In this document: positions 15,601 to 28,800 of the stretch, in pieces
Layout of the letters: the number at the start of each line of letters is the position of its first letter
Numbering within the stretch: the stretch's first letter is position 1
Source: Syngnathus acus
Lineage: Eukaryota; Chordata; Actinopteri; Syngnathiformes; Syngnathidae
Assembly: GCF_901709675.1 (NCBI RefSeq)
Contig: NC_051101.1
Span: forward strand, 13,665,416 to 13,729,415
Length of the DNA: 64,000 nt
Direction: 5' to 3'
The notes under the pieces: generated by a model
Told to the model about the DNA's origin: nothing
Databases searched by the model: none
The model's input: the letters and a program-made list of their open reading frames with translations, nothing else
Program-made: the position numbers and the translations under genes

Positions 15601-18600
15601 TCACAGAGCTAGAGCGAGGCATTTTCAACATTTATATCTATGGATAATATGGATAGCTACATTTTAGTATATGTGCGTTTTGCTCCGACAATGAGGTCAG
15701 ACTAATAAAATCCCCGAGGCAAAAGAAACGAGTTTTTCCAGGAGCGTCACTGCGGAGAAAGATGGCAAAGAGCAAAGCAATGATTATCTGTCACTTTCTT
15801 AATGTGTTTCACCGCGTTACATCACTTGAACAGGACTCCCTCCGTCTATTCATAAAACACACACACCCTTAATTGCATTCTGTTGCAATACTCCATTGGA
15901 AAGGCTCCAAAATACTTGGATCGTCACAATGGTGACACGTATAGTGGCAAATGACACATTGTTACAAGTGCAGCCTTTTTGTTTCCGGCAAATTTCAACT
16001 TTCCATTCAAAAGCCCAATGGTGCCTGCCGTCCGTCCGTCCGTCCATCCGTCCGTGTGTCATTGCTTGAATCGACGTGCCGCTTTTCAGCACTGGCTGGA
16101 ACAGCAAAATGGGAAATGCAGCTGTTATGATCCAAAAACACCAAAGCATAACGGGAGGGAGTGTAAAACACTGAGCAGCAATCTGTGTGTAGAAGCGCTG
16201 CAGATTTACATCAAAATTCATTTGCTACACGCAAAGTCAAATCATTCATCAATGGTTGGACAAGGCTGCTCTTGCTAGTTTACGTTTGGCAGTGACACGA
16301 CATTGCACAAATCAAGTCGTATAAATGCTTGCTTGGACATGTTCTGTTTGAAAAAAATTGGGATTAACTCAAAGAAATTGAGACGGGACCTCGATCAAAC
16401 AATAAGCATGTCAAGAAAGCTTGCTTAAGCATATCTGACATTCTACAATGCCTCTGCCAGCCCGACATCCATCTTTATTAACGCATGCACGGACGGCCGT
16501 GGCGGCGGCGCAACTGATTCAACAAGCAACCTATTAAGCCAATAAAGGCCATGGCATTGTGTAATCAACACCAAGGGATGATGCCGCACTACATCTTCAT
16601 TCCGCTGACACCCCTTTGGGAGGCAGCACAATGGACCTTTCCGCCATTCCCAAGGCTACGCAGGCCACTTCACTAATGAGCACACGGGGGACAACCGTGG
16701 ACCCACCGACCGAGTGTGGCTTTAATAGACTCTTTCCCTGCCAGGAACTAGGAAGCAAGGAAGGAAGGAAGGAAGGAAGGAAATGTAAAGAGAGAACATC
16801 GGAGAGAGGGAGAAAAGAGCAGTGAGCCACGACATAAAGTAAGTGGCTCATGCAAGAAGCCTCTATCTATTATGTTGAGAAACAAGGGAATGGTTCTCAT
16901 TATATCTCAGTATAATTTCATCAAACTTGGCTCATGATTTCATACTTTGAGCTAACATAGAAAATGAGAAAATTGAACCACGGGCCTCAGCTTTCCTACG
17001 TGGAGTTTGGATTTAATGCAATTTAACGCGATTTCAATCCCCCAAAAAAATGGTCAATTACAGTGCTTGGAGCTGAGTGATCTGTTGACTTTTTGAAAAG
17101 CTACGCACACTGCATGTGTGTGTGTGTGTGTCGTTAATTGTGCTTCTCTGCATCTGCATCTCATTCATGTTAAATTGGTGGAGATAAAAAGAACATGCAG
17201 CTAGCTTTAGAAGAAAAAGTGGAGTATTCTGGAGGTGTGTTGTGGACACTTTTAATTACCTCTCATTAATTTCAAACCTCCCGTCCAACTTCTTTCACTC
17301 AAATCCCGAACACAACTTTTAATTTGAACAAAAATGTTCACATATGAAATGCCTCACCTTGACTTTTTAATCTGGTCATATTTGATTTTGGCAGCTTTCA
17401 CAAGGACAAAGCAGCATCTTATTGTAAGGCAGACACAATTTGCCTGATCAAATGTCCTCATCTCAGACGTGCCCACGGTGGCAGTTACGTCATACTGTCT
17501 GTCCACGCAGATGTCTTTGCACCTCGGCGGAAGGAAGGAAGGAAGGAAGGAAGGAAAGGCACATCACAGCGAGCGACGCCACATCACATGAAATGATGCT
17601 AGCTTTGTGCATGTGCAAACACGTGCGCTTTGCCTCCCTGCGTAATTACACTGCACCTGGCAGCAACACACACATCATCTCATCTATCATCCTCACACGT
17701 CACATCTAACGCACCTAATATCCTCAAAGAAAAACACAGACAGACAGACAGACAGGCAGGCAGGCAGGCTCCGAGAGCAACAGGAAGAGAGGCCAGCAGA
17801 CAGATGGGAAAATTCAGCCCAGGAATTTTGGGCATTATTCCGTCATTTGTTGGGCAAATGACTTCCAAAATGTAACTTATGAGCGAGCTGTTGTCGCTGG
17901 TGAACTCCTTCATAATTTGGACCCAGGTGAAGCAAACGTTGCTTTGTCAACGTGTTCATTCAGGGGCCAAGAAACGGCGACTTTCCATCCTTTGCAGCAT
18001 TTGAGACTCCTAAACAAGCTGGAGTGAGTGTGGCCTGGAAAGCTGCCTTTCACTCACTCCCAAGTGGAAGTCTGTGTGACTCTCTGGCATCCCCTCCTCC
18101 CCCTGTCACTCCCTGGCATCCGCTGGTAAAAGCAGCATGTTGTCTTTGGACGGGTGCCCTTCCAGCACAATAGCGCTCGCTCTCCACTGCTTTATTTATA
18201 AATGAGCAAAACTCAGTGGAGTGGGGCCAGGCAAGGGTGATGCGCTGGGTCAAAGAGTCCATGAAAAGCACAGTGCCTGCCTGCCTACCTGCCTGCAGCG
18301 CATTCGACAAGGCCTTGGCACTCCATCTCATTGCTGTCATCTACTAAATGGATTGGACGTTTTGCCGCTCATACGTCAACATAAGACACTCCAAATAAAT
18401 AGCCAGCCGTGAAATGCATACATTCACATGTGAATTAGGTTAGCACTCATATCCAATCATATAAATTCATGGTCGGTGCGGCACACTATTTCTACCTCAT
18501 GAGCTGATATACAGAATAGTCATGCTCAGTTTAGATTGACAAATGTAAAAATCTCTTTATTTCTGGTTATTTGCTGACCATCCGCAAGTGTTTACTCTCT

Positions 18601-21600
18601 GGCTTCTACTTAATACTCCTTTCCGACCAACTGACTTGAACCTCCAAGCCAAACTTAGCAGCCCATGGATCAAGCCATCGTGCCTTCCCATCTCTAATCG
18701 GGCCACCGCATTCTCGCTTTTTGGCATATCCAGTCCGTACTATATGCGTCTGCCCTGGCAGGTCCAGAAAGTACGCCAGCTATCTGCCGGGATAGTCGCC
18801 AACTTACCTGCCATGCCCAACAGTACAAAAATGAAGGAATGTATTTTCATGGGAAAAGGAGAGAGAGAAAAATAAGTCTGAGGATGTCGGTCTGCATGAG
18901 CATGTGTGCGTCCTCAGCATACTCTCACAGCTCAATAATGATAAATAAGTCAAGCTCCCCTCTCCTGGCTTCAAGCCATCTCTCTGCTCCTGTCACCCCC
19001 TCCTCGCCCGTCCGCCCGTCCCTCCGTCCCAGTGGTAATGAAGCAACAGTAGCTACAAGTTGACAAGTGTGCAGAGCAGAGTTTCATCTATATTCATTGT
19101 GCGCTGGTGGGCCACCCCACTAAGACCCCTTTTTTGTGCCTCCTTCCTCACTCGCTCACGTGCATGTCAAAATAATGCATAAGCATATGACCGCATCATC
19201 AACCTTCTCTATCCAGATCTTGTCGATTGATGTCCATCTGTCCGTCCAGCCAATGCATCTCAAAAGCACTGACATTTTTGGATGTTGTTGGATGAGTTTT
19301 TTGTTCTTGTTGAATAAACAAGACTGTCTTCATTTGAATGTCAAATGTGTACATATAAAGGTAAGGAAATGAAATGCATCTTTTGCCTGTGCCACCTATT
19401 TGATGTGTCTGGGGGCCTGAGATGAGGTGAGGTCAGGTGAGGTCAGGCCAGCAAGCAGTGCAGGTTCAGTTTGATGCAGCTACGTATGTGACTGCTGTGT
19501 ATGCCCTTGACTTGCAGCTGGGCTGGCAAGCATGCCTCTAGGCCCCCACAGCTGCCTCATCATTACTCTTCATAGGGATCCCATACACACACACACACAC
19601 TGAGACTTAGTCACAGCTACACACACACAAAAATAGACAAACGGAGACATACACAGAGACACTCACCCCTTCCCGCAGGCTCCTCATTAAGCTGGTGTAG
19701 GCGGCAGCGGGAGCCGACCACAGGCCCTCTGGGGAGGGGAGGGGGGAGGGTTAGGGGAGGGAGCCTCTCTTCTCCTACTATACAGTCATAGGAACACATG
19801 GAGCATTGGTGGGGGGGGGGGGGGGGCTGCTGCTGGTGCTGCTGGTGCTGGAGCTGCCGGCCCAGTTGAGGAGCAGAGTGGAAGTGAGGGGAAGGCAACA
19901 TGATGATGCTGCTCCTGCTGTACACAAGCTAGGGGAGAAAAGAAAAAAAAAGGTGAAACAGGGCCAAGTCCACAGGGGAGGAGGATGACATCTTGATTGC
20001 AAGAAAGAAAGAAAGACATTCAAATGGACCACACCAACATTAAAAACGGTATTAGAATGAGAAAACCTGCAAAACAAAAAGAAGTTAAAAAAAAAAAGAA
20101 TCCCCCAAAGTGTGAGTATGATGGTCCTTGCACAGCAGCATGCTAATAATACTTCTACACTAAAAAGTTGATCTAAGGAGCGCACTGCAATGCACTCCAT
20201 ATGAACTTGTTGTGGATTCTATTTTTAGTAAGTGTCAGCACTTGCTTTTTTACAAGCAAGCAAGCGTGCTGCTTGCTATTTAGTCAAGTGGAAAGTTGAT
20301 GCTGCTGTGATTCACAATAAGCAGAGCAGGATGTTGAATCATGGCAATACAAACCAGAAAGAGGATTAATACCATCAAGAATGTTCAATGAGAAATGTCC
20401 AGTCAATTTCAATCTGCAAAATGTCAACCAGTGCAGCGAAAAACAGGATCAACACTTGTTGATCAAATGCTTGAATATGTTTTGTTGTTCAAGCTCATCT
20501 TTTCCCTACAAAAGGAATACTCAAGGATATTCGGACACGTCACCGTGCGCTTAGAGCATTTTTTTTTTCCATTTCCCCTCCGAATGGGCTCCAGCGGCAT
20601 CATTCATCCGCTTTCAGATTACAGCAGCACTGTGAACTTTTGGAATGCCTGCGTATCCCCAGTTTTAAAAAGCAGCCTCTTAGGCTAAAGCCCTCCAGGA
20701 GCCAACAGGAAAATGAGATCTTGTTTGCTGCAAAGACCCAGCTTCCCAAAATTGCATGTCATTAACCCACAAAGCAGCAGCAGCAGCAGCATTAACATCG
20801 AATGGGCGCTTCATCTGGAGAAGGGGACAACCAAAACAAATAGACCAGAGGGTGAGAAGACACTTGGGTGTGCACGTGCTAGGCTGAGCTGAGCTGAGCT
20901 GAGCTGGGCTGGGCTGGGCTGGGGGATCGAAAGGCACTGTATCACTGTTGCCATAGTAACTAAACCCAGTCCTGACACTCCAATCATCAGGACTGCAGCA
21001 GGAGAACCCCTGCTGAGACACACACACATACACACAGATAGACAGACACACACAAACACACACATGAATCAAGTATGTGCTGTTTTATTGGTCATCTGTT
21101 TACATCATGATAGCAAAATACACACACACACACACATAGAGAGAGAGAGAGAACCCCTGCTGAGTGTGTACCATTATGGAGAGACAGAAACACAACTGTG
21201 GGTTGAAATTCACCGCTTTGTCCTTCTCTCAAAGATTTGTCGTCCTGAGATAAAGTGGGGAGAGTAAAAAGTCTTCAGACATTTTTCATTCGCAACAGCA
21301 CACACTAACACACATGGCGGCGGTTCAACATTTTGACAAAATCAACTTAGCATCTTCAAGAGGAAGTCAAGTCCAAAACGTTTTGGGCAATATGCAGCCC
21401 CATTGGTCTCAACACGGAATTAATATTGTGTTTGGAATATGAATGAAGCATTTCTGATGTGTCTCATCCGTCATTTTGCATCTCGTGCCAAAGGGCTCAG
21501 GTCATCTCAGAAAAGAGGGGAGCCGTCATCTTTGAGTTTTGGTTCCTTCAGAACATTGATTTTTTTATTTACTGTATGCCATCCATGAATAGTAACAGGC

Positions 21601-21880
21601 AAAAGAATGAAATACTCAAATCACTAGATGACGAGAAGAGAATAAGCAATATTCACTTTTTGTGAATCTTTTTACTGAGTAGTATGCTGTGATTTTTTTT
21701 TCTGATGACTCAAAAAAGGTTAGAATCTCACCGGCATTGGGTGAAGGCAGCACTGATGAAACATTTCCATACTTTTAAGTGGCAAGTGAGTGACCGTTAT
21801 TCAGAGAGGGAGGGAGAGAGAGAAGCCTGCCGCATTTCAGTGTTAATAATGCCACCTGCTGGACAATACTGGTATTCTAT
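12666..21880. other. Spacer, third part: no recognisable gene, scattered simple repeats
   Basis: No convincing coding exon was found on either strand. In particular I saw nothing resembling the armadillo/HEAT-type C-terminal half of Ulk4, which would be expected here on the - strand by comparison with mammals. Repeats include GGGC (about 14044-14063), CCGT (about 16029-16050), GGAA, CAG (about 17737-17770), a G-run at about 19811-19826, TGAGC/TGGGC pentamers (about 20882-20922), and CA and GA runs (about 21009-21152). An octamer ATGCAAAT lies near 15100 within AT-rich, possibly conserved sequence. Confidence 0.5.
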
Positions 21881-21894
21881 TAAAGAAGAAATGG

Positions 21895-21900
21895 TTTATT
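21895..21900 (-). terminator. ulk4: Candidate ulk4 poly(A) signal
   Basis: TTTATT on the + strand reads AATAAA on the - strand, about 260 bp past the ulk4 stop codon. It supports a short kinase-only transcript ending near 21880. Cleavage is not proven. Confidence 0.5.
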
Positions 21901-22161
21901 CTGGCGTTGCCATGGATACAGACCAAACAAAAGTTTAGGACGTCAGTGCGCTCGTACATTTTCCATGAGTCATGCACTGTACGTGTGTCATTGTTTGAAA
22001 AATGAATTGTCCTCCTTTTAAGGTGCACCTTTTCAGAGGTCAAATCATGTTCATTGGAGAAAAAAAGCAGCAGCAACACACATTGAGCACATCGATCAAG
22101 TTTTATGATCCACGTTTATGACCACACACCCTCAAGACATGGTCCTCTTGTTCATCTTTCT

Positions 22162-23836
<1,675 letters not shown>

Positions 23837-23965
23837 TCAAGCTTTATGAGAGTAGTTCAAAGGACAAAAGTCAATGGCTTTGATATGACATCACAATCAC
23901 TATAGCTATAATCACATTTAAGACATGCCCGCAGTGAACAGGAGAAGCGGTGTGGAAAACGGACA

Positions 23966-24062
23966 TTTTACTTTGAAAACGCTTGATTATTTTACTTTGA
24001 AAAAGGGAAGTCAAGGTCTTAATTTGTCACGTGACATAAATTCGATGCTTTTACTTTGAAAA
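23966..24062. promoter_or_regulatory. Three identical 14-mers with TCF/LEF core
   Basis: The 14-mer TTTTACTTTGAAAA occurs at 23966-23979, 23990-24003 and 24049-24062, all in the same direction. Each contains CTTTGAA, which fits the TCF/LEF consensus CTTTG(A/T)(A/T). The sites lie a few hundred bases upstream of the ulk4 start codon. The repeat is seen directly; binding by TCF/LEF is inference. Confidence 0.45.
24026..24035. promoter_or_regulatory. GTCACGTGAC palindrome (CLEAR / E-box type)
   Basis: A perfect 10-bp palindrome identical to the CLEAR element bound by TFEB/TFE3, which also fits USF and other bHLH factors. It sits between the second and third 14-mer repeats. A second exact copy lies at 40655-40664. 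Function is inferred from motif identity alone. Confidence 0.4.
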
Positions 24063-25826
24063 TACAACGGAAGTTGCAGTCATCACTCGGCACCTGACCG
24101 AATTTCGCTGCATTTGCTTTGTTCTCGTTGAACGTTTTCCAACTGCGGTGGCAGACTCAAGTGAACTCCAATTGAGCCCAGGCAGGCAAAAGGCATTAGT
24201 TCTTCGTTTTGTTTTGAGCTGCTATGCATGTTTTTATTTTTGTAGTCAGCGAGATTACTCAAGTTGAAATGTTTGCGTAGTCTTTCAGTATTTCTCCGTG
24301 CTGCTTCCGCGATAGTAGTTAACGGTGGCAAACTTTGGTTTCTGAAAAGGAGAACAGCTAGGGATTGATTTGATGATCATTTATTTGATCATCTGCGCTC
24401 TCTTCCAAAAACGGTAAGAAGTATCGATGAATGTTTGTCCTATGTTGTCTGTTCATAGTTTGCTGAAAGTGGAGCGAGCAGGTGCAAAATGTGTTTCTTT
24501 ACAATTGCAGAGCGAAAACGGAGACGTGGAGGTCATCCGTCCACTAAATGAGTGATCTTTTTCATTTCAGGTACTTAGACACCCTTTTGAATTGTATTGA
24601 TGAATGACTTCCATATTTGTTTTATTATCTGTAGCAAAGTTGTTTATTTTCATTCTAATGCAGTTTATTCCCATTTGAATCCATCCATCCAAAAGATATA
24701 GTTGTATCTTAATGGTTTGTAGGCTTCAAGGAATAAACGACCTTATCAATGCTGAAGTACGTACGTATATAATGTTGGATTGGACCGCCAGGAAGCCAAG
24801 CGAAACTTCAGTTTGTTTGCTGTCAATAGCACATGATCCATGAAACATTTGCTGACTTTTGGGTGCCAATAAGTGTCCAAGAAACTTTCTGGACCTATTC
24901 AATGCAAAATAACCTCGATCAGACTTGCAACATTGTGAGTATTGTTAACTACTGCATGTGATTGCTGATAAGAAATCTCCGAGACAAGAGACTCAATCGT
25001 CGAAGTGAGCAACCAGATGAAGAATGGCAAAGACTGGCCATGTATTGGTTTGTCAAACGGATTACGACGGCTCCGACTGAAACCACAGCAGGCAAAATGA
25101 TGTCACTTGATTGACCTCCTATTTCTGATCTTGCTGTGTGGAATTGAGGCTGCATTTAGCAATTTCAGCTATTTCCCCTGACCCATCATGAAACCTTCGG
25201 GTCATTTCCATACAAGTATATTTGCGTCACATGGTCCTAATTTAGGGTATGGATGACCATCTTTAGTTCTAGCCTACCTACCCAGCCCCCATTTTCCGGA
25301 GTAGCAGTTGTGCTTGTTAATGATTGACCAGCACTCAGACAGGAAGCATTGATTGCATTCATTGATCATAAAAGTGCCATCCCAAATAGTTGTGCATTTC
25401 AAATGTTGCACAAACGTTGAGTGTGTTTAGCAGAGAAGAGAAAAGCTGGCGTCCTGAACAAACGTAAAGTGCCGTTGAAAAGCATTCTATGGCCTTGCAT
25501 TTATACTTCTAAAATGGAAGTTAAGTTGTCCTTCCTTCTCTTCCAGGTGAAAGACTTTTGCGTGTGTCGTCATGGTGGTGGGCTCTCCTGCAGCACTTTT
25601 CACCTCCACTCGGGCTAAATTTCAGTTAGTGCAGACTTTGTGCCGCTCCATGGCCGCTCCTTCCTCATAGCGGGAGCTACTCGGTGCCAAGCTGGACCCG
25701 AAGATTCCTCCCCCCCAAACTTGTTCCGCCCCGTCTCGGCGTCTAACCTGCGCCTCCGAGCCAGCTATCCGTTTGGCCAACGACGAGGAAGAAGAGTATG
25801 TCAGTGAGGCACGGCTCAATGGCTTC

Positions 25827-28800
25827 ATGGTTGGCTACAGAGATGCAGAGACCATTACTGGTACGTAATATTGCATCTTTTCTTTCATTGCAGTGGCTTT
25901 GAACCCTCCTCACCAATGCGGGTCCTTTTGGATGCTGTGAGAAAGTCCTCCTCAGTGGGACCGTTGTTATGTCACATCCTGTTAGTAAAGGCGCTCCAGG
26001 GGATCTCAGCCTGCCCAAATGGAGCTTCCAAATAGGCACATCATGCTGACATGCTAATGGCTATTCATTCAAAGCCCTCATCTAAGCGCACACAAGACGA
26101 CGGACGACCTTCTGTCATTTCAGTCCCCATCCTAAAACAAACTAGCATGGAGGCGACAATGCAAGCGCAAACACACGGACGGGATCTAAGAATAAAGACA
26201 TTTGGAGGAAAAGGCCCTCCCTCCCAATTCCAGCAGCCACTTCCCTTTATTGTGTCAAATATTGTGTTTATTGCTTTCTACAAATGGCTGATTGCTTTTG
26301 ATTGTGCTTCACCAGCATTCCACACACCAGTGAATTGCTGGCGCTACCAATATTTACATTTCCTCACTTCTTTAATCATCTTGATTTTACAATTGCAGTA
26401 CGCAGTTGAAGATGAATCTCAAATGTTGGCTTTGTAGTGCAAATCATTCAATGAGGTTGTACTCAAAGGGCATTGCTGCCATCTACTGGCTGAAAAAAAA
26501 GAAAAGAAAATCAAGAGCATTTTTCTCCCATATTGTATTTGAAGCCCCAGCCAGCAACTTGACACTTGTGTCTTGTTTGGGTGCTCACAAGTGTCAAATG
26601 TGACTAATTCCTCTCAGCAGCAAAGAGCTGAATGGGAATTGTCATTGTGCGGTGTGGCTCATGCTTGCTTGCCGCCTCCATTCTCCGGAGTAACCGAGCC
26701 AACTGGGATGCAAAGACTTGAGTCTCAAGTCCAGGAAGCTTTGCAAGACTTATGTCAGTCGACAAAGAGAATCCAAATTGCTGGACTTGGTTGGCAACTC
26801 TGCGACCATGAGAGTTTGATGCAAAAGTCCTCATGTTTCAAATGAAAGTTGACAAGAGGCAGCAGAGGCAGCAGAGGCAGCAGCGCTAGTGCGAGGCGGT
26901 CCTTGTGGCTCTCGTCATTGGCATGCGAGGCATGGTGTCAGCCCTCGTGTCCTATTCACTCCTCCCTCCAACTTCAATTTTTTTTTTTTTTTTTTGCACC
27001 CTCTGCCTTGCACTTCCTGTCTCACCCTCCCAATGTTTTTTCTCTCTCTTCTCTTGCTGTGGAGTCTTTTTTGTCCTTGCCCTGTTTGGGACTTGTGGAA
27101 AATGTGATAGGACAAGGGCTCCAGGTTTTTGCTCAGGCTTAAGGCAACATGAGTGAGTACATTGCTGTCTTTCTACTCTTTTCACTTGCTGTGCGTGCAA
27201 CATTTTGGATATATGGAACGGAACGTTGGTTCCCCCACAATCCCTGTCACTGGGTTTTTCCCCCGTCTCCTTTCTGTCACTTTGTCGTCCTTCCCATTCG
27301 TATGATGACACGCCAATAGTCTGGTTTGTTTCCTCGTCACTTTTTAACCTTTTCAAGTTCCCAAACAGTTCTGGAGTTGTCTCTTAGTTTTGTGCATTGC
27401 TTTATCGAGGGCAGCCATGTTAGCCGCTTCGACTTGACCCCTACTGTTGGAGAAAATAGATTCCACTGACGTGACATAGACAGTGGGAGTTGAATCAAGC
27501 GGAAAAGTCTCACGGCAACAAAGTCTTCTCAGCTGTTGCATTTTTTTGATGAAAGCCAATGTATTTGTCAAATAACTTCCAGAATGACTTTTGCCATTTG
27601 TAAGAGTCATCCCACGTATGTTCCAGTGTTTGTTTATTGCTCTGTGGTGTGACTATTCTTACATTTGAACTTGAACTTTTGGTCTGTTGGTGCAGCTATA
27701 AACTGCTACGAATGCTCCAGGTTGTCCACCACAGTGGAACATGGAGTGAAATGATAACCTTGTGTCAAGCCAAAGCCAGCCTTGTTTTTGTTACATTGTC
27801 TAGATTTGCTTCTTACGTTTGCCATCAAAGCACATTTTGAGCAATCATCATTCAAGATTTTTTTTTGGGATGAAAACACTGATAAAATGGTTGCATTTGC
27901 TGTAGGCTTCGTCCGTTGTGTGTATGTTTCTTGACCACAGTCGGGCTTTCAGTCTGAATGAGCAAATTGTGTGAGAGAGACGGTATTGTTCATGAGAGCG
28001 AGAGAATGACGTCCACAGACAGAATGGAGGACACTGGAACAGCAGGAAAAGGACAGTCAAAAGCTGTGCCACAACAAAGGCTGTTTATTATAATCACTAG
28101 CCTCCACATACATTGGAACAGTATTGCTTTTTTCAGACCACCATCAAAAAAAAAAAATCAACTCTGACAGAGTAGTGGCAATTCGATAAGCAGGTTCAGT
28201 TTATATTTTGAACAACACAGTAAATTGATTTGTGAACAGATGCACCTCACTCAGAGCTCAGTCTGACTTATTATTATTATTTTTTTAATTCTTCTCCATT
28301 CCCCCATTTTAAATGAAGGTGACAGAAGCCAGATTAAATCGACGGACTTTGTAGACTGTAGTTTGCCTTTCCAAAAATAACTCTTTTGATCCTAATGATA
28401 AAAAAAAGGTAATATTGCGGCTGTTAATATAGTTGAGGTAAAGTACTGAATGACGCTGTTGCTTTCTTACAATCGAAACAAACTCCAAAGTAAACATTGT
28501 TTAAGAATGACAATGAAGAAATAAATGCCTTCACTTTATGCAAGCATTTCACCACTAGATGGCGTGCAATGCCCTCAACTTGTCATATCCCTGATGAGTT
28601 CTGTACTTTTTTTACTTATACAAACCCAAAGAGAAAGAATGACTTTTTGTGCGCGTGTCTTTCAGATGTGTGTAACAATAGTGACTTGCCGGAACTTGAG
28701 ATTATTAGCCTTTTGGAGGAGCAGCTGCCAGTCTACAAGCTGAGGGCCGACACCATCTTCGGCTACGAGCAAGATGACTGGCTGCATACGCCTCTGGTGG

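Noticed and set aside
24083-24331. 82-codon - strand frame upstream of ulk4
   Set aside because: No family resemblance. It could be an upstream frame in leader sequence but there is no support for a protein.
26905-27156. MALV-starting frame that could mimic the human TRAK1 N-terminus (MALVFQFG)
   Set aside because: Only the first four residues agree. The rest runs through a T-run and low-complexity sequence, and the YRDAETIT exon fits the splice phase better.
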